A DNA stretch of 64,000 nt from Chengkuizengella sediminis. GTDB lineage: Bacteria > Bacillota > Bacilli > Paenibacillales > KCTC-33759. The translations under genes were made by a program, and so were the position numbers. The stretch spans positions 248,001 through 312,000 of the forward strand of contig NZ_SIJC01000002.1 of the NCBI RefSeq assembly GCF_010078385.1. Reading direction: 5' to 3'. The notes beneath the pieces were generated by a model. That model ran no database searches. It was not told the DNA's origin and worked only from the letters and a program-made list of their open reading frames with translations. Positions 8,453 to 16,818 of this stretch are shown here, piece by piece (position 1 is the first letter of the stretch; each line of letters opens with the position of its first letter).

Positions 8453-9483
8453 AGCTGCGAACTTATTTATTTTTAGCTAATTTCATTAGCGTTGGTTTTA
8501 TTCTTTTTTCTTTATTTTATGTGTATGATCATATGAAATTAACGCTTGATGATTTTATTTTGTTAAGCTCAGTCACAGTAGGTGCTAGTTTACTTTCATT
8601 TATCATCCATTTTATTGTTATGCATCCGGTACAAAAATCTTTGCGACTAATTACACATCAAGCAAAGAGAATTTCTGTAGGTGATTTTCAGGGTGAAGTG
8701 CCTGATATTGGCCCGAAGGAATTTAAAGAATTAGCTTTACAATTTAATGACATGAATAAAAAACTAGATGAAAGTTTTCAAAAAATAATACAAACTGAAT
8801 CCTCTAGAAGGGAATTAGTTGCTAACGTTTCTCATGATTTAAGGACACCCCTCGCATCTATTCAATCCTTTGTAGAAGCACTTCAGGATAATGTCATTCA
8901 AGATAAAAACAAAATGAATGAATATTTAAATACAATACAATTAGAAAGCAAACGTTTGGGGAATTTAATTGATGATTTATTTCATCTATCAAGGTTAGAT
9001 GCAGGTGCAGAAAAGTTTGAACCTGAATCTATTTTTATTGATCCCATCATTATTGAAACACTGCAAGGGTTTGCGATTCAATTTGAAGAAAAAGGATTAG
9101 ACATATCCGTAAGCATGCCTGATGATTTACCTCGTTTATCCGTGATGCCTCATAAAGTTATTCGTGTTTTACAAAACTTAATTGGAAACGCAATACGACA
9201 TTCACCAAATGGAAGTACTATTGAACTTTCTGTTCAAAATCTAAACGATAAAAAAGTATTAGTTTCAGTCAAAGATCAGGGGGAAGGTCTACTAGCTGAT
9301 GAAAAAGAAAAAATATTTGAACGGTTTTACCGTACGGATAAATCAAGAAATAGATACAGTGGAGGTTCTGGACTTGGTTTGGCAATCGCTAAAGGAATCA
9401 TAGATCTACATGGTGGAGAAATAGGGGTTGAAAGTGTAGAGGGGGAGGGAAGTCGTTTTTGGTTTACATTGCTTAAAAATTAA
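8449..9483 (+). CDS. Sensor histidine kinase, partner of the upstream response regulator
   Basis: 344 residues. Two membrane helices (about 5-26 and 37-58) are separated by only some ten residues, so there is almost no external sensor domain. A HAMP linker follows, then the dimerisation domain with His129 (VANVSHDLRTPLASIQSF) and the ATPase domain with NLIGNAIRHS (N box), DQGEGL and SGGSGLGLAIAKGII (G boxes). The short extracytoplasmic loop is typical of intramembrane-sensing kinases that respond to envelope stress or antibiotics, but no ABC transporter genes adjoin it, so the signal is unknown. Confidence 0.92.
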   Translation: MKLRTYLFLANFISVGFILFSLFYVYDHMKLTLDDFILLSSVTVGASLLSFIIHFIVMHPVQKSLRLITHQAKRISVGDFQGEVPDIGPKEFKELALQFNDMNKKLDESFQKIIQTESSRRELVANVSHDLRTPLASIQSFVEALQDNVIQDKNKMNEYLNTIQLESKRLGNLIDDLFHLSRLDAGAEKFEPESIFIDPIIIETLQGFAIQFEEKGLDISVSMPDDLPRLSVMPHKVIRVLQNLIGNAIRHSPNGSTIELSVQNLNDKKVLVSVKDQGEGLLADEKEKIFERFYRTDKSRNRYSGGSGLGLAIAKGIIDLHGGEIGVESVEGEGSRFWFTLLKN

Positions 9484-9597
9484 ACTCATTACTTTTGTCA
9501 CCTCCAAAAGTGACTTGTTCTAATTGTTTGTTCATCAAATGTTCTTTATAATAAGGAATGGATTGAGATTTAGATTTTTTATAAGGAGTGATGCATC

Positions 9598-9690
9598 ATG
9601 AAAGTGAATAAAAAAGCTATTTATTATATATATAAAAACAACATAAAAAGAAAAGGGACTATTTCGTTTTGTTACTACGGAAGTTTCTAA
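9598..9690 (+). CDS. Possible 30-residue small protein
   Basis: An ATG with AAGGAG at 9583-9588, spaced about 9 nt away, opens a 30-codon frame beginning MKVNKKAIYYIYKNNIKRKG. The product would be strongly basic and aromatic. The ribosome binding site is better than that of several certain genes here. No family is recognised and the frame may be fortuitous. Confidence 0.3.
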   Translation: MKVNKKAIYYIYKNNIKRKGTISFCYYGSF

Positions 9691-9850
9691 AATATATTTA
9701 TTGAAAAAATAAGGGAGGAAAAACGTTATAGAAAACACGTAACATTATAAAACTCCAAATCAAGCTTTTTAGCTTATTTTAAACTATATATTATCAATGA
9801 AATTTTATTTAAATAACGGGGTTGTATAAGTTTTTAATAACGTTGTTTAT

Positions 9851-10213
9851 ATGAATTTTTCTGAAACATTGCAAGACCATTTACATGCTATCTCAAATAA
9901 AGATTTACCTCGTTTTTTACTAACTGTACATTCTGATATTACACTTGTACTTCCAAATGGGAAATATATTGATCATTATGAGGAATTTGAAAAGTTTCAT
10001 GAGACTTGGTTCGCAGACGAGGACTGGAGAATACAATTTGAGATCGTTAAAGTGTTAGAAACAAATGAGATGTCCTCAACATTACTTAGTGTTATTTATA
10101 ATGATCTTGATCAAGAACAAAAACCTTATCAAAAAAAGTATTATCTACAGCTTTTATTTAAAAAAGAAGATGACAAATGGTTGCTCATTTTTGATCAAAA
10201 TACTTTCATATAA
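9851..10213 (+). CDS. NTF2-like (SnoaL/DUF4440-type) protein
   Basis: A 120-residue soluble protein with the alpha-plus-beta order of the NTF2-like superfamily. Two helices (SETLQDHLHAISNKDLPRFL) precede TVHSDITLVLPNGKYI. A central helix holds FEKFHETWFADEDWRIQFEI, and C-terminal strands run through YYLQLLFKKEDDKWLLIFDQ. Such folds act as small ligand-binding domains, cyclases/isomerases or stress proteins; nothing here fixes which. No strong Shine-Dalgarno sequence is seen before the ATG. It stands alone, followed by a strong terminator. Confidence 0.65.
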   Translation: MNFSETLQDHLHAISNKDLPRFLLTVHSDITLVLPNGKYIDHYEEFEKFHETWFADEDWRIQFEIVKVLETNEMSSTLLSVIYNDLDQEQKPYQKKYYLQLLFKKEDDKWLLIFDQNTFI

Positions 10214-10307
10214 TAACAATTTTAGTCATTTTCCTATAACTAGTTTTGAATTCAACAATGGTGGAAATTGCCATCCTTGAAAATTGAGCAATAGTGTGGG
10301 TTGCTCT

Positions 10308-10333
10308 AAAACCGTCCTTTTAGGACGGTTTTT
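10308..10333 (+). terminator. Strong terminator after the NTF2-like gene
   Basis: AAAACCGTCC (10308-10317) is perfectly complementary to GGACGGTTTT (10323-10332), with a 5-nt loop and a T-run. Confidence 0.9.
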
Positions 10334-10414
10334 CAAGTTGTGTGTCCAGCATGTTTGCAATCTGTAGGGTGAAAGTTCAAGAGCTTCGAAGTTAGCAGGA
10401 AATGTAATAGGGCT

Positions 10415-10618
10415 AGAAATAGAGGGAATTCTTGGTCTTATTGTAATAAAATGAACTCAAATTAGAAAATAGAGGAATCTCGTGGTCTTATTTCACACAA
10501 ATTCACATCAAATCACCATATCTGGGATAAAAACATCAATATAAGACCAGTTTTTCCTGCTATTTTTTGAATCTCCTTAAAAGGTACAGAATAAGACCGT
10601 CATTTACCTTTATTTTAA
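10415..10618. repeat. Four-copy dyad of about 28-nt units with 50-nt spacing
   Basis: The core GGTCTTATT occurs at 10434-10442 and 10484-10492. The inverted core (A/T)ATAAGACC occurs at 10540-10548 and 10590-10598. Each pair is exactly 50 nt apart, and the whole is symmetric about position 10516. Each core is preceded (on its own strand) by an AATAGAGGAAT-like segment. The sequence therefore forms a long imperfect palindrome that could fold as a hairpin RNA or represent a small non-autonomous mobile element. No gene lies within it. Confidence 0.7.
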
Positions 10619-10747
10619 AGAATAATAATGGGAAAAATTATAAATTATTTGTGACATTCGCTCATAATGTGATCTTTTATTGTTTACTTAATGGAACAGC
10701 TTTTATTTGAATTAATTAGTTATTCGTACACTAGTTCATTGATAGCT

Positions 10748-10779
10748 TGTTAACAATGTACTAACTCTTACTAAGTTAG
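10748..10779 (+). promoter_or_regulatory. Palindromes upstream of the DM13 gene
   Basis: TTGTTAACAA (10748-10757) is a perfect palindrome. It is followed by the inverted repeat CTAACT (10761-10766) and AGTTAG (10774-10779). Both lie about 130-150 nt before the DM13 gene and could be regulator sites; no known consensus is recognised. Confidence 0.3.
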
Positions 10780-10903
10780 GAGAACGCTACTTTATTATTG
10801 TTTTTCTATGTAATACTTATTTAATATTTAAGTTATTTTTAATTAAGATGTATCATTTATACTTCATCTTATAGTTAAAACAAATTGAGAGGATGAAGAA
10901 AAA

Positions 10904-11620
10904 ATGAAATTTACAGCACAGAAAAAAATAATACTAGGTGTGGTCATTGTAGCAGTATTAGGAGTAGGTTGGTGGTTAGCTTCTCCATTGTTTATTGATA
11001 AACAAGTAAGCGAACCTCTTCCATTATCAAGTGGAGCGTCCTCAGATGACATGAAAGATAAAGAAATGATGGACGATGAAATGAAGGATGGAATGGAAGA
11101 CAAAGAAATGATGGACGATGAAATGAAAGATGGAATGGAAGACAAAGAAATGATGGACGATGAAATGAAGGATGAAATGGAAGACAAGGAAATGATGGAC
11201 GATGAAATGAAAGATGGAATGGAAGACAAAGAAATGATGGACGATGAAATGAAGGATGAAATGGAAGACAAGGAAATGTCCGAAGATGAAATGGTTGATC
11301 TTAGTTTTTCAGGTAGCTTTGTAGATGCTGACAGCACTCATTCAGCTTCAGGAGATGTATTTACAGTAAATACAGATGACGGTGTATATTTACGTTTTGA
11401 AAATTTTGAAGCAACAAACGGTCCTGATTTATATGTATATCTAGCTAAATCTGGTGAGGAAACCTCAGAGGGAGTTAGATTAGAAAAACTAAAAGGAAAT
11501 GTTGGAGATCAAAACTACTTACTTCCAGAAGGTGTTGATTTATCTGAGTATGATAAAGTGGTTATATGGTGTAAAGCATTTGATGTAGATTTTGGTTATG
11601 CTGAATTATCCAAATCATAA
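10904..11620 (+). CDS. Membrane-anchored Met-rich repeat protein with a DM13 domain
   Basis: 238 residues. An N-terminal signal anchor (about 8-28) is followed by a short linker, then residues 50-130 holding 23 Met plus many Asp, Glu and Lys. These form five 14-residue repeats (DKEMMDDEMKDGME type) and a partial sixth. The C-terminal part (about 132-238) is a DM13 domain: FSGSFVDADSTHSASGDVFT, NGPDLYVYL and the conserved Cys223 in VVIWCKAFDVDFGYAEL. DM13 is a beta-sandwich domain proposed to act in redox reactions or with haem proteins. The next gene, 17 nt on, is a membrane haem/molybdenum enzyme, so a shared redox function outside the cell is inferred. The Met array could be an oxidant sink or a metal-binding region. 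Confidence 0.85.
   Translation: MKFTAQKKIILGVVIVAVLGVGWWLASPLFIDKQVSEPLPLSSGASSDDMKDKEMMDDEMKDGMEDKEMMDDEMKDGMEDKEMMDDEMKDEMEDKEMMDDEMKDGMEDKEMMDDEMKDEMEDKEMSEDEMVDLSFSGSFVDADSTHSASGDVFTVNTDDGVYLRFENFEATNGPDLYVYLAKSGEETSEGVRLEKLKGNVGDQNYLLPEGVDLSEYDKVVIWCKAFDVDFGYAELSKS
11057..11266 (+). repeat. Tandem 42-bp repeat, five copies, coding
   Basis: Five in-frame copies of a 42-bp unit encode the DKEMMDDEMKDGME-type repeats. The copies differ at a few positions (GGA versus GAA for Gly/Glu, AAG versus AAA for Lys). The near-identity suggests recent expansion by slippage or recombination. Confidence 0.92.
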
Positions 11621-11637
11621 TATTGGATGTGATTTAA

Positions 11638-12930
11638 TTGAAAAACAAGTTTAATTGGTTTAAAATTCCATATGGAAAAAAACTAAGAAATCTTCATAAA
11701 TGGAATGCTTGGGTTATATTGATTTTAGCCATCACCGGAGGGGTATTATATATCCCCTCCATCCGAGGTGATTTAGGCTGGGTTCGAACGATTCTGAAGG
11801 AATTTCACATTTATATTGGGTTTATATCCATTTTATTATTGGTGATGTATATTCCTTATTTATTTAAACATATTAAACAACTAGGAAAAAAAACAAATCA
11901 GAAATTTAATTTAGGTGTTGTTTTATTCCTTATTATAGGTTGGAGTTTATCAGGATTAGTATTGTGGCAATATAGAAACTTGCCACCTGCTTGGACAAAT
12001 ACAGCATTGTTTTATCATGATTTATTAACTTGGATCGGTATCCCTTATGTGATTTATCATTCCATCACAAGATTAAGGTGGTTAAATAAGAAACGAACAG
12101 CTTCCAAGAAAGAAGACCAAATTGTTCCTTCCGATCAAGAAATGAACGATGAAACTAAAGATAATAACGATATTCAAAAACGAATTGCAATGTGGATAGA
12201 AAAATCTCCCATTTCTCGTCGCAGTTTCATGAGAGTATCCGTAGGAACATTGTTAATACTAGGAATTGGTCCATCCTTTTATAGATGGATGAAAAAAACG
12301 CTGGATACAGGTGGCTCGGATTTAACAGAATTCACTGCAGGAGATGGCAATCGAATGTTGCCAGCACCAACACCACTTCCTGATTCTCAAAAGGTAATTG
12401 GAGGGGGAAGTCAAGGAAATTACAGAGTTTATACAGTCACAGAAATTCCATCTTTCTCATCAGACTCATGGTCATTTACGATTACAGGATTAGTTGGTAA
12501 AGAGTTGACTTGGAATTGGGAACAATTTTTAAAAATACCGAGGAAGGTCCAAATTAGTGATTTTCACTGTATAACCGGATGGTCTGTATACAGTAATACT
12601 TGGGAGGGCATCCCATTATCTCAGCTATTAGATTTGGCGGGTATAAATTCGAAAGCAAAATACGTCAAGTTATATTCAGGAGATGGTGTATATACCGATG
12701 CTTTATCTTTAGAACAGGCTAAATTAGATGATGTCATGGTAGCTGTGTTATTAGATGGAAAACCAATTCCACAGAAGTTAGGAGGTCCAGTAAGGTTAGT
12801 GGTTCCACAAATGTACGCGTACAAATCAGTGAAATGGCTGCAAGCAATAGAACTTATTGAAGAGGAGCACTTGGGTTACTGGGAAGTACGAGGATATGAA
12901 AATGATGCTTGGGTAAAGGGGAGAGCTTGA
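11638..12930 (+). CDS. Fusion of a cytochrome b-like membrane domain and a YedY/sulfite-oxidase-type molybdopterin domain
   Basis: 430 residues. The N-terminal part has four membrane helices with His20, His57, His127 and His141 placed like haem-b ligands of cytochrome b561/MsrQ-like proteins. A charged linker leads to a twin-arginine-like motif SRRSFM (193-198) and a fifth hydrophobic helix. The C-terminal domain (about 270-430) is of the sulfite oxidase type: Cys311 in SDFHCITGWSV is the expected molybdenum ligand, and YAYKSVKWL and GYWEVRGY are family motifs. In most bacteria the molybdo-subunit MsrP (YedY) and haem subunit MsrQ (YedZ) are separate. Likely role: extracytoplasmic reduction or oxidation of a sulfur compound with electrons passed through the membrane. 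The TTG start has GGATGTGA at 11624-11631. It is probably co-transcribed with the DM13 gene. Confidence 0.85.
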   Translation: MKNKFNWFKIPYGKKLRNLHKWNAWVILILAITGGVLYIPSIRGDLGWVRTILKEFHIYIGFISILLLVMYIPYLFKHIKQLGKKTNQKFNLGVVLFLIIGWSLSGLVLWQYRNLPPAWTNTALFYHDLLTWIGIPYVIYHSITRLRWLNKKRTASKKEDQIVPSDQEMNDETKDNNDIQKRIAMWIEKSPISRRSFMRVSVGTLLILGIGPSFYRWMKKTLDTGGSDLTEFTAGDGNRMLPAPTPLPDSQKVIGGGSQGNYRVYTVTEIPSFSSDSWSFTITGLVGKELTWNWEQFLKIPRKVQISDFHCITGWSVYSNTWEGIPLSQLLDLAGINSKAKYVKLYSGDGVYTDALSLEQAKLDDVMVAVLLDGKPIPQKLGGPVRLVVPQMYAYKSVKWLQAIELIEEEHLGYWEVRGYENDAWVKGRA

Positions 12931-12948
12931 TTTAACACCAAGCTTTTT
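12922..12948 (+). terminator. Possible terminator overlapping the stop of the fusion gene
   Basis: AGCTTG (12924-12929) pairs with CAAGCT (12939-12944), followed by TTTTT. The stem is short. Confidence 0.5.
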
Positions 12949-13159
12949 CCTCATTTAAATCCAGATGTTGTAGACTGCCATCTGATTCATCCAATAGTCA
13001 AATTATGCTATAACGAGTTCACTTCATGTAATGTAATATCATTTCTCCTCAATATTAAAACCCTCTTTTTTTTAGTTATTACTAAACTTTTCATATTTTC
13101 ATTGTACACAATATCTTCGAGATAAAATTCATAGGTCAATATTACCCTAAAAAACAATG

Positions 13160-13191
13160 ATTTCTCCAGAGTAAAAAGTGGAGAAATTTTG
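13160..13191 (+). terminator. Leader hairpin before the DUF418 gene
   Basis: ATTTCTCC (13160-13167) pairs with GGAGAAAT (13180-13187) across a 12-nt loop and is followed by TTT. It sits about 50 nt before the DUF418 start codon, so it could be an attenuator in that gene's leader or simply end upstream transcription. The rest of 12949-13236 shows no other element. Confidence 0.4.
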
Positions 13192-13236
13192 TACTTTATA
13201 AGTAAATTGATTACGTTTTGGGGAGGTAGTGATATA

Positions 13237-14538
13237 ATGAAAGATCAAAATGAAAAAACACATCTATTTCAAAAAGTCGGATTGGAAGGAGACGAAGTTC
13301 ATATTTTACAGAAAAAAAAACCAACACAACCACAGGAAAGAGTGGTGATTTTGGATATACTAAGAGGTTTTGCAATTTTAGGAATCCTAATATCCAATAT
13401 GCCATATTTTCAGTCACCTCAGATATATAATGATTTATTAGTGGATAAGATTTGGATTCACGCTTGGGATCCATATATAGATAAGTTGTATGTGGCATTA
13501 ATCAAAGGAAAGTTTTATACAATGTTTTCCTTTTTATTTGGTCTGGGTTTTATTTTATTTATACAACGAGCAGAGAGGTCAATAAATAAACCTCGAATTT
13601 TATTTGCACGCAGAATGTTGGTTTTATTAGGGATTGGTATTATTCATGCGATTTTTATATGGTGGGGAGATATTCTTGTTATCTATGCTCTAATTGGATT
13701 TATATTATTGTTTTTTTATAAATCTTCTCCAAAAGTGCTTTTAACATGGGCAATTGGTTTAGTCACTGTTTATAATGTTTTAAATTACTTGTTAGTAAGT
13801 CTTATGGTTCCAAAGGAGAACGCAGTTGATACAGGCAGCATCACACATGCATCAAACGGAATATTGGAAAATATGAAGTCTTCATTAAATCATTATGGAG
13901 AAGGGACTTTAACTGAAATTATATTACAAAATATCAATGACTGGTTATATATTTTTCCTTCTAGTATGATCTCTGCATTGTTTCTGATTTTACCTATGTT
14001 TTTATTAGGGGCTTATTTTGGAAAGCGGAGTATTTTTGTTAGGATGAATGAACATCTTTACCTTTTTAAAAAAATATGGATTTGGAGTTTGATATTTGGA
14101 TTTACATTACAGATGGTGAAATTGTGGGCATCTAATTATTTAACTGCAAATCCAGAATCAATATACACTTTTTGGTATTTTGTAGGGGTTACAATTGGAG
14201 ATCCGCTAGTTTGTTTCTTTTACCTTACATCTATTGTATTATTATTTCAGAAACAGGTTTTTAAAAATCTATTTACACATATCAGCAGAGTTGGACGAAT
14301 GGCATTAAGTCATTATCTATTTCAATCTGTTATTTGTTCCTTTATTTTCTATAATATTGGATTAGGTCTATATGGTGACATAGGATTTGGTTTGGGTCTA
14401 TTAATAGCTTTAATCATTTATAGCGTACAGCTTTGGTTTAGCTTAATTTGGTTCAAAAAATATCAATACGGTCCACTAGAGTGGATATGGAGAATGTTAA
14501 CTTATGGTAGTAAAATCAGAATAAATAGGGGAAAATAG
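13237..14538 (+). CDS. DUF418 (YeiB-type) integral membrane protein
   Basis: 433 residues with about ten membrane helices. VVILDILRGFAILGILISN is the N-terminal signature of the DUF418/YeiB group, whose function is not settled; they resemble acyltransferase-3-like membrane proteins. The C-terminal half carries the conserved SRVGRMALSHYLFQSVICSF block that defines DUF418. The ATG at 13237 is preferred over the more distal in-frame start at 13189 because GGGAGGT lies at 13221-13227. It ends 42 nt before deoB and may be read through into it. Confidence 0.85.
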   Translation: MKDQNEKTHLFQKVGLEGDEVHILQKKKPTQPQERVVILDILRGFAILGILISNMPYFQSPQIYNDLLVDKIWIHAWDPYIDKLYVALIKGKFYTMFSFLFGLGFILFIQRAERSINKPRILFARRMLVLLGIGIIHAIFIWWGDILVIYALIGFILLFFYKSSPKVLLTWAIGLVTVYNVLNYLLVSLMVPKENAVDTGSITHASNGILENMKSSLNHYGEGTLTEIILQNINDWLYIFPSSMISALFLILPMFLLGAYFGKRSIFVRMNEHLYLFKKIWIWSLIFGFTLQMVKLWASNYLTANPESIYTFWYFVGVTIGDPLVCFFYLTSIVLLFQKQVFKNLFTHISRVGRMALSHYLFQSVICSFIFYNIGLGLYGDIGFGLGLLIALIIYSVQLWFSLIWFKKYQYGPLEWIWRMLTYGSKIRINRGK

Positions 14539-14580
14539 GTTTTTAAATGGACTTTCATACTTACATTAGGAGGAAATCAG

Positions 14581-15759
14581 ATGAGTTACAAACGTATAGC
14601 GTTAATCGTATTAGATAGTGTAGGCATTGGAGAAATGCCAGATGCAGAACAATTTGGAGATAAAGGTGCACATACTCTACAGCATATTGCGGAGCAAGTG
14701 CCATCTTTTTCCATACCGAACCTAGAGAAACTTGGTCTAGGTAACATAACTCAAATGAGTGGGATTCAAGCAACTTCAAACCCATTGGCACATTACGGAA
14801 AAATGGAGGAAGCCTCTGTTGGAAAAGATACAATGACAGGTCATTGGGAAATCATGGGTTTAAAAGTAACTATCCCTTTTAAAACGTATCCAGATGGTTT
14901 TCCAGAGGAATTATTAAAACAGTTTGAAGAAAAAACAGGAAGAAAAGTCATTGGGAATAAACCAGCTTCTGGTACTGAAATATTGGATGAGTTAGGCGAG
15001 CAACAAATGAAGGAAGGAGCTTGGATTGTTTATACTTCAGCGGATAGTGTATTTCAAATTGCTGCTCACGAGGATATTATCCCATTAGAGGAATTATACA
15101 AAGCATGTGAAATTGCAAGAGAGTTAACTTTAGAAGATGAATTTGTGGTTGGGAGAGTTATTGCTCGTCCGTACATAGGTGAACCTGGTAATTTTAAACG
15201 TACTGCCAATCGCCATGACTACGCCCTCAAGCCACCTGCACGTACAGTGATGAATGAGTTAAAAAATGAAAATAAGGACAGTATTGCGATTGGGAAAATA
15301 AATGATATTTTTTCAGGTGAAGGCGTGACTGAATCTTATCCGACAAAAAGCAACCTAGATGGTATTCAACGTACAATTGAAGTTTTGAAAAAGGATTTTA
15401 ATGGAATGGTATTTACAAATTTAGTTGATTTTGACTCACTTTATGGTCATAGACGAGATCCTGCTGGTTATGCCAAGGCACTCGAGGAATTTGATACTTA
15501 TTTACCACAGATTATGGACGAAATTGGGGAAGAAGATTTGTTGGTTATCACAGCAGATCACGGGAATGATCCTGTTCATCACGGTACTGATCATACAAGA
15601 GAATACGTACCATTATTAGTATGGAATCCTACATTCTCAGCAGGTAAATCACTAAGTATACGCTCAACATTTTCGGATATTGGTGCTTCAGTAGCAGAAA
15701 ATTTTAATGTTAAAAAACCAGAAAACGGAACATCGTTTTTAAATGATTTGAAAGATTAA
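14581..15759 (+). CDS. deoB: Phosphopentomutase
   Basis: Interconverts ribose-1-phosphate (or deoxyribose-1-phosphate) and the 5-phosphate in nucleoside salvage. At 392 residues it has family length. Motifs: [17 protein letters not shown] (metal-binding Asp), [11 protein letters not shown] with the phosphorylated Thr84, and the closing metal site [27 protein letters not shown] precedes the ATG. It heads the cluster deoB, pnp, surface protein, pdp. Confidence 0.97.
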   Translation: MSYKRIALIVLDSVGIGEMPDAEQFGDKGAHTLQHIAEQVPSFSIPNLEKLGLGNITQMSGIQATSNPLAHYGKMEEASVGKDTMTGHWEIMGLKVTIPFKTYPDGFPEELLKQFEEKTGRKVIGNKPASGTEILDELGEQQMKEGAWIVYTSADSVFQIAAHEDIIPLEELYKACEIARELTLEDEFVVGRVIARPYIGEPGNFKRTANRHDYALKPPARTVMNELKNENKDSIAIGKINDIFSGEGVTESYPTKSNLDGIQRTIEVLKKDFNGMVFTNLVDFDSLYGHRRDPAGYAKALEEFDTYLPQIMDEIGEEDLLVITADHGNDPVHHGTDHTREYVPLLVWNPTFSAGKSLSIRSTFSDIGASVAENFNVKKPENGTSFLNDLKD

Positions 15760-15797
15760 AAATAAAATCTATTATGAATAATGAGGGGTGTATAGCT

Positions 15798-16634
15798 ATG
15801 AGTAATGAAATAAGAAATTTTAGTAGTGAATATATTAAAGAATCAGCAAACTATATCAAAGGAAAACTAAAACAATCACCGGAAGTTGGACTTATTCTAG
15901 GTTCTGGATTAGGTGTGCTTGCAGATCAAATTGAATCTGCTATGGAGATTCCTTATGAAGAAATTCCTCATTTTCCTGTGTCAACAGTTGAAGGTCATGA
16001 CGGGAAGTTAGTCATAGGTTTATTGGAAGGTAGAAACGTTCTTATGATGAAAGGTCGCTTTCACTTATATGAAGGGTATACTGATGAAGTAGTAACATTT
16101 CCAATTAGAGTCATGAAGGAGTTAGGGATTAAGACACTTGTTGTGACGAATGCTGCGGGGGGAGTTAATACTTCATTTGAGCCAGGTAATCTTATGTTAA
16201 TTCAAGATCATCTTAACTTTACAGGCAAAAATCCGTTGATTGGACCTAATGATAATGAATTAGGGGCTAGATTCCCTGACATGTCTGAAGCTTATAGCAA
16301 AAGGTTAAGAGCAATTGCAGAATCAGTGGCAAGTGATTTACAAATTAATATACAACAAGGTGTTTATATCGGCTTACTTGGTCCTTCCTATGAAACTCCA
16401 GCTGAAATTCGTATGTTGCGTATATTAGGAGCTGACGCAGTTGGAATGTCTACAGTTCCAGAAGTGATAGCTGCTAGACATGCTGGTATTGAGGTGCTTG
16501 GTATTTCCTGTATTAGTAACATGGCTGCAGGAATTTTAGATCAACCATTATCTCATGATGAAGTAATGGAAACAACTGAAAAAGTAAAAGAACAGTTTTT
16601 AGGGTTAGTTAAAGGTATCCTTCCTAAATTGTAA
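15798..16634 (+). CDS. Purine-nucleoside phosphorylase, trimeric class
   Basis: Phosphorolytic cleavage of purine nucleosides (mainly guanosine and inosine) to base and ribose-1-phosphate, the substrate of the DeoB enzyme upstream. 278 residues. VGLILGSGLGVLADQI carries the phosphate-binding Ser, STVEGHDGKLVIG and MKGRFHLYEGY are class signatures, and GADAVGMSTVPEVIAARHAG is the nucleoside-binding segment. It belongs to the PunA/PupG type, not the DeoD type. The ATG at 15798 with GAGGGGTG at 15783-15790 is chosen over the one at 15774. Confidence 0.96.
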   Translation: MSNEIRNFSSEYIKESANYIKGKLKQSPEVGLILGSGLGVLADQIESAMEIPYEEIPHFPVSTVEGHDGKLVIGLLEGRNVLMMKGRFHLYEGYTDEVVTFPIRVMKELGIKTLVVTNAAGGVNTSFEPGNLMLIQDHLNFTGKNPLIGPNDNELGARFPDMSEAYSKRLRAIAESVASDLQINIQQGVYIGLLGPSYETPAEIRMLRILGADAVGMSTVPEVIAARHAGIEVLGISCISNMAAGILDQPLSHDEVMETTEKVKEQFLGLVKGILPKL

Positions 16635-16818
16635 AAGGAAATTAAGATAAGAAGAAAAATTCCCTCAAAATGACCAAAAATAAAATTTTATGCAACTTTT
16701 TACATGGAAAAATCGTACAACTATATATAAGAGAAATAGATATTCATAAAAGGTGTATTTTCTAAAAATATAGAGATGCAATTTATAATTGTAAAACCTG
16801 GTCATGGAGAGGGAAACA

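Noticed and set aside
9535-9738. A 67-codon minus-strand frame downstream of the histidine kinase gene
   Set aside because: Low-complexity Phe/Ile/Asn composition typical of AT-rich noncoding DNA and no ribosome binding site.
11057-11266. Repeat tract considered as a CRISPR array
   Set aside because: Units are directly adjacent, in frame and without unique spacers. It is a coding tandem repeat.
10864-11337. A 157-codon minus-strand frame made of Ser/Ile/Phe repeats opposite the Met-rich gene
   Set aside because: It is the antisense reading of the 42-bp repeat. The plus-strand protein has a signal anchor, a DM13 domain and a ribosome binding site.
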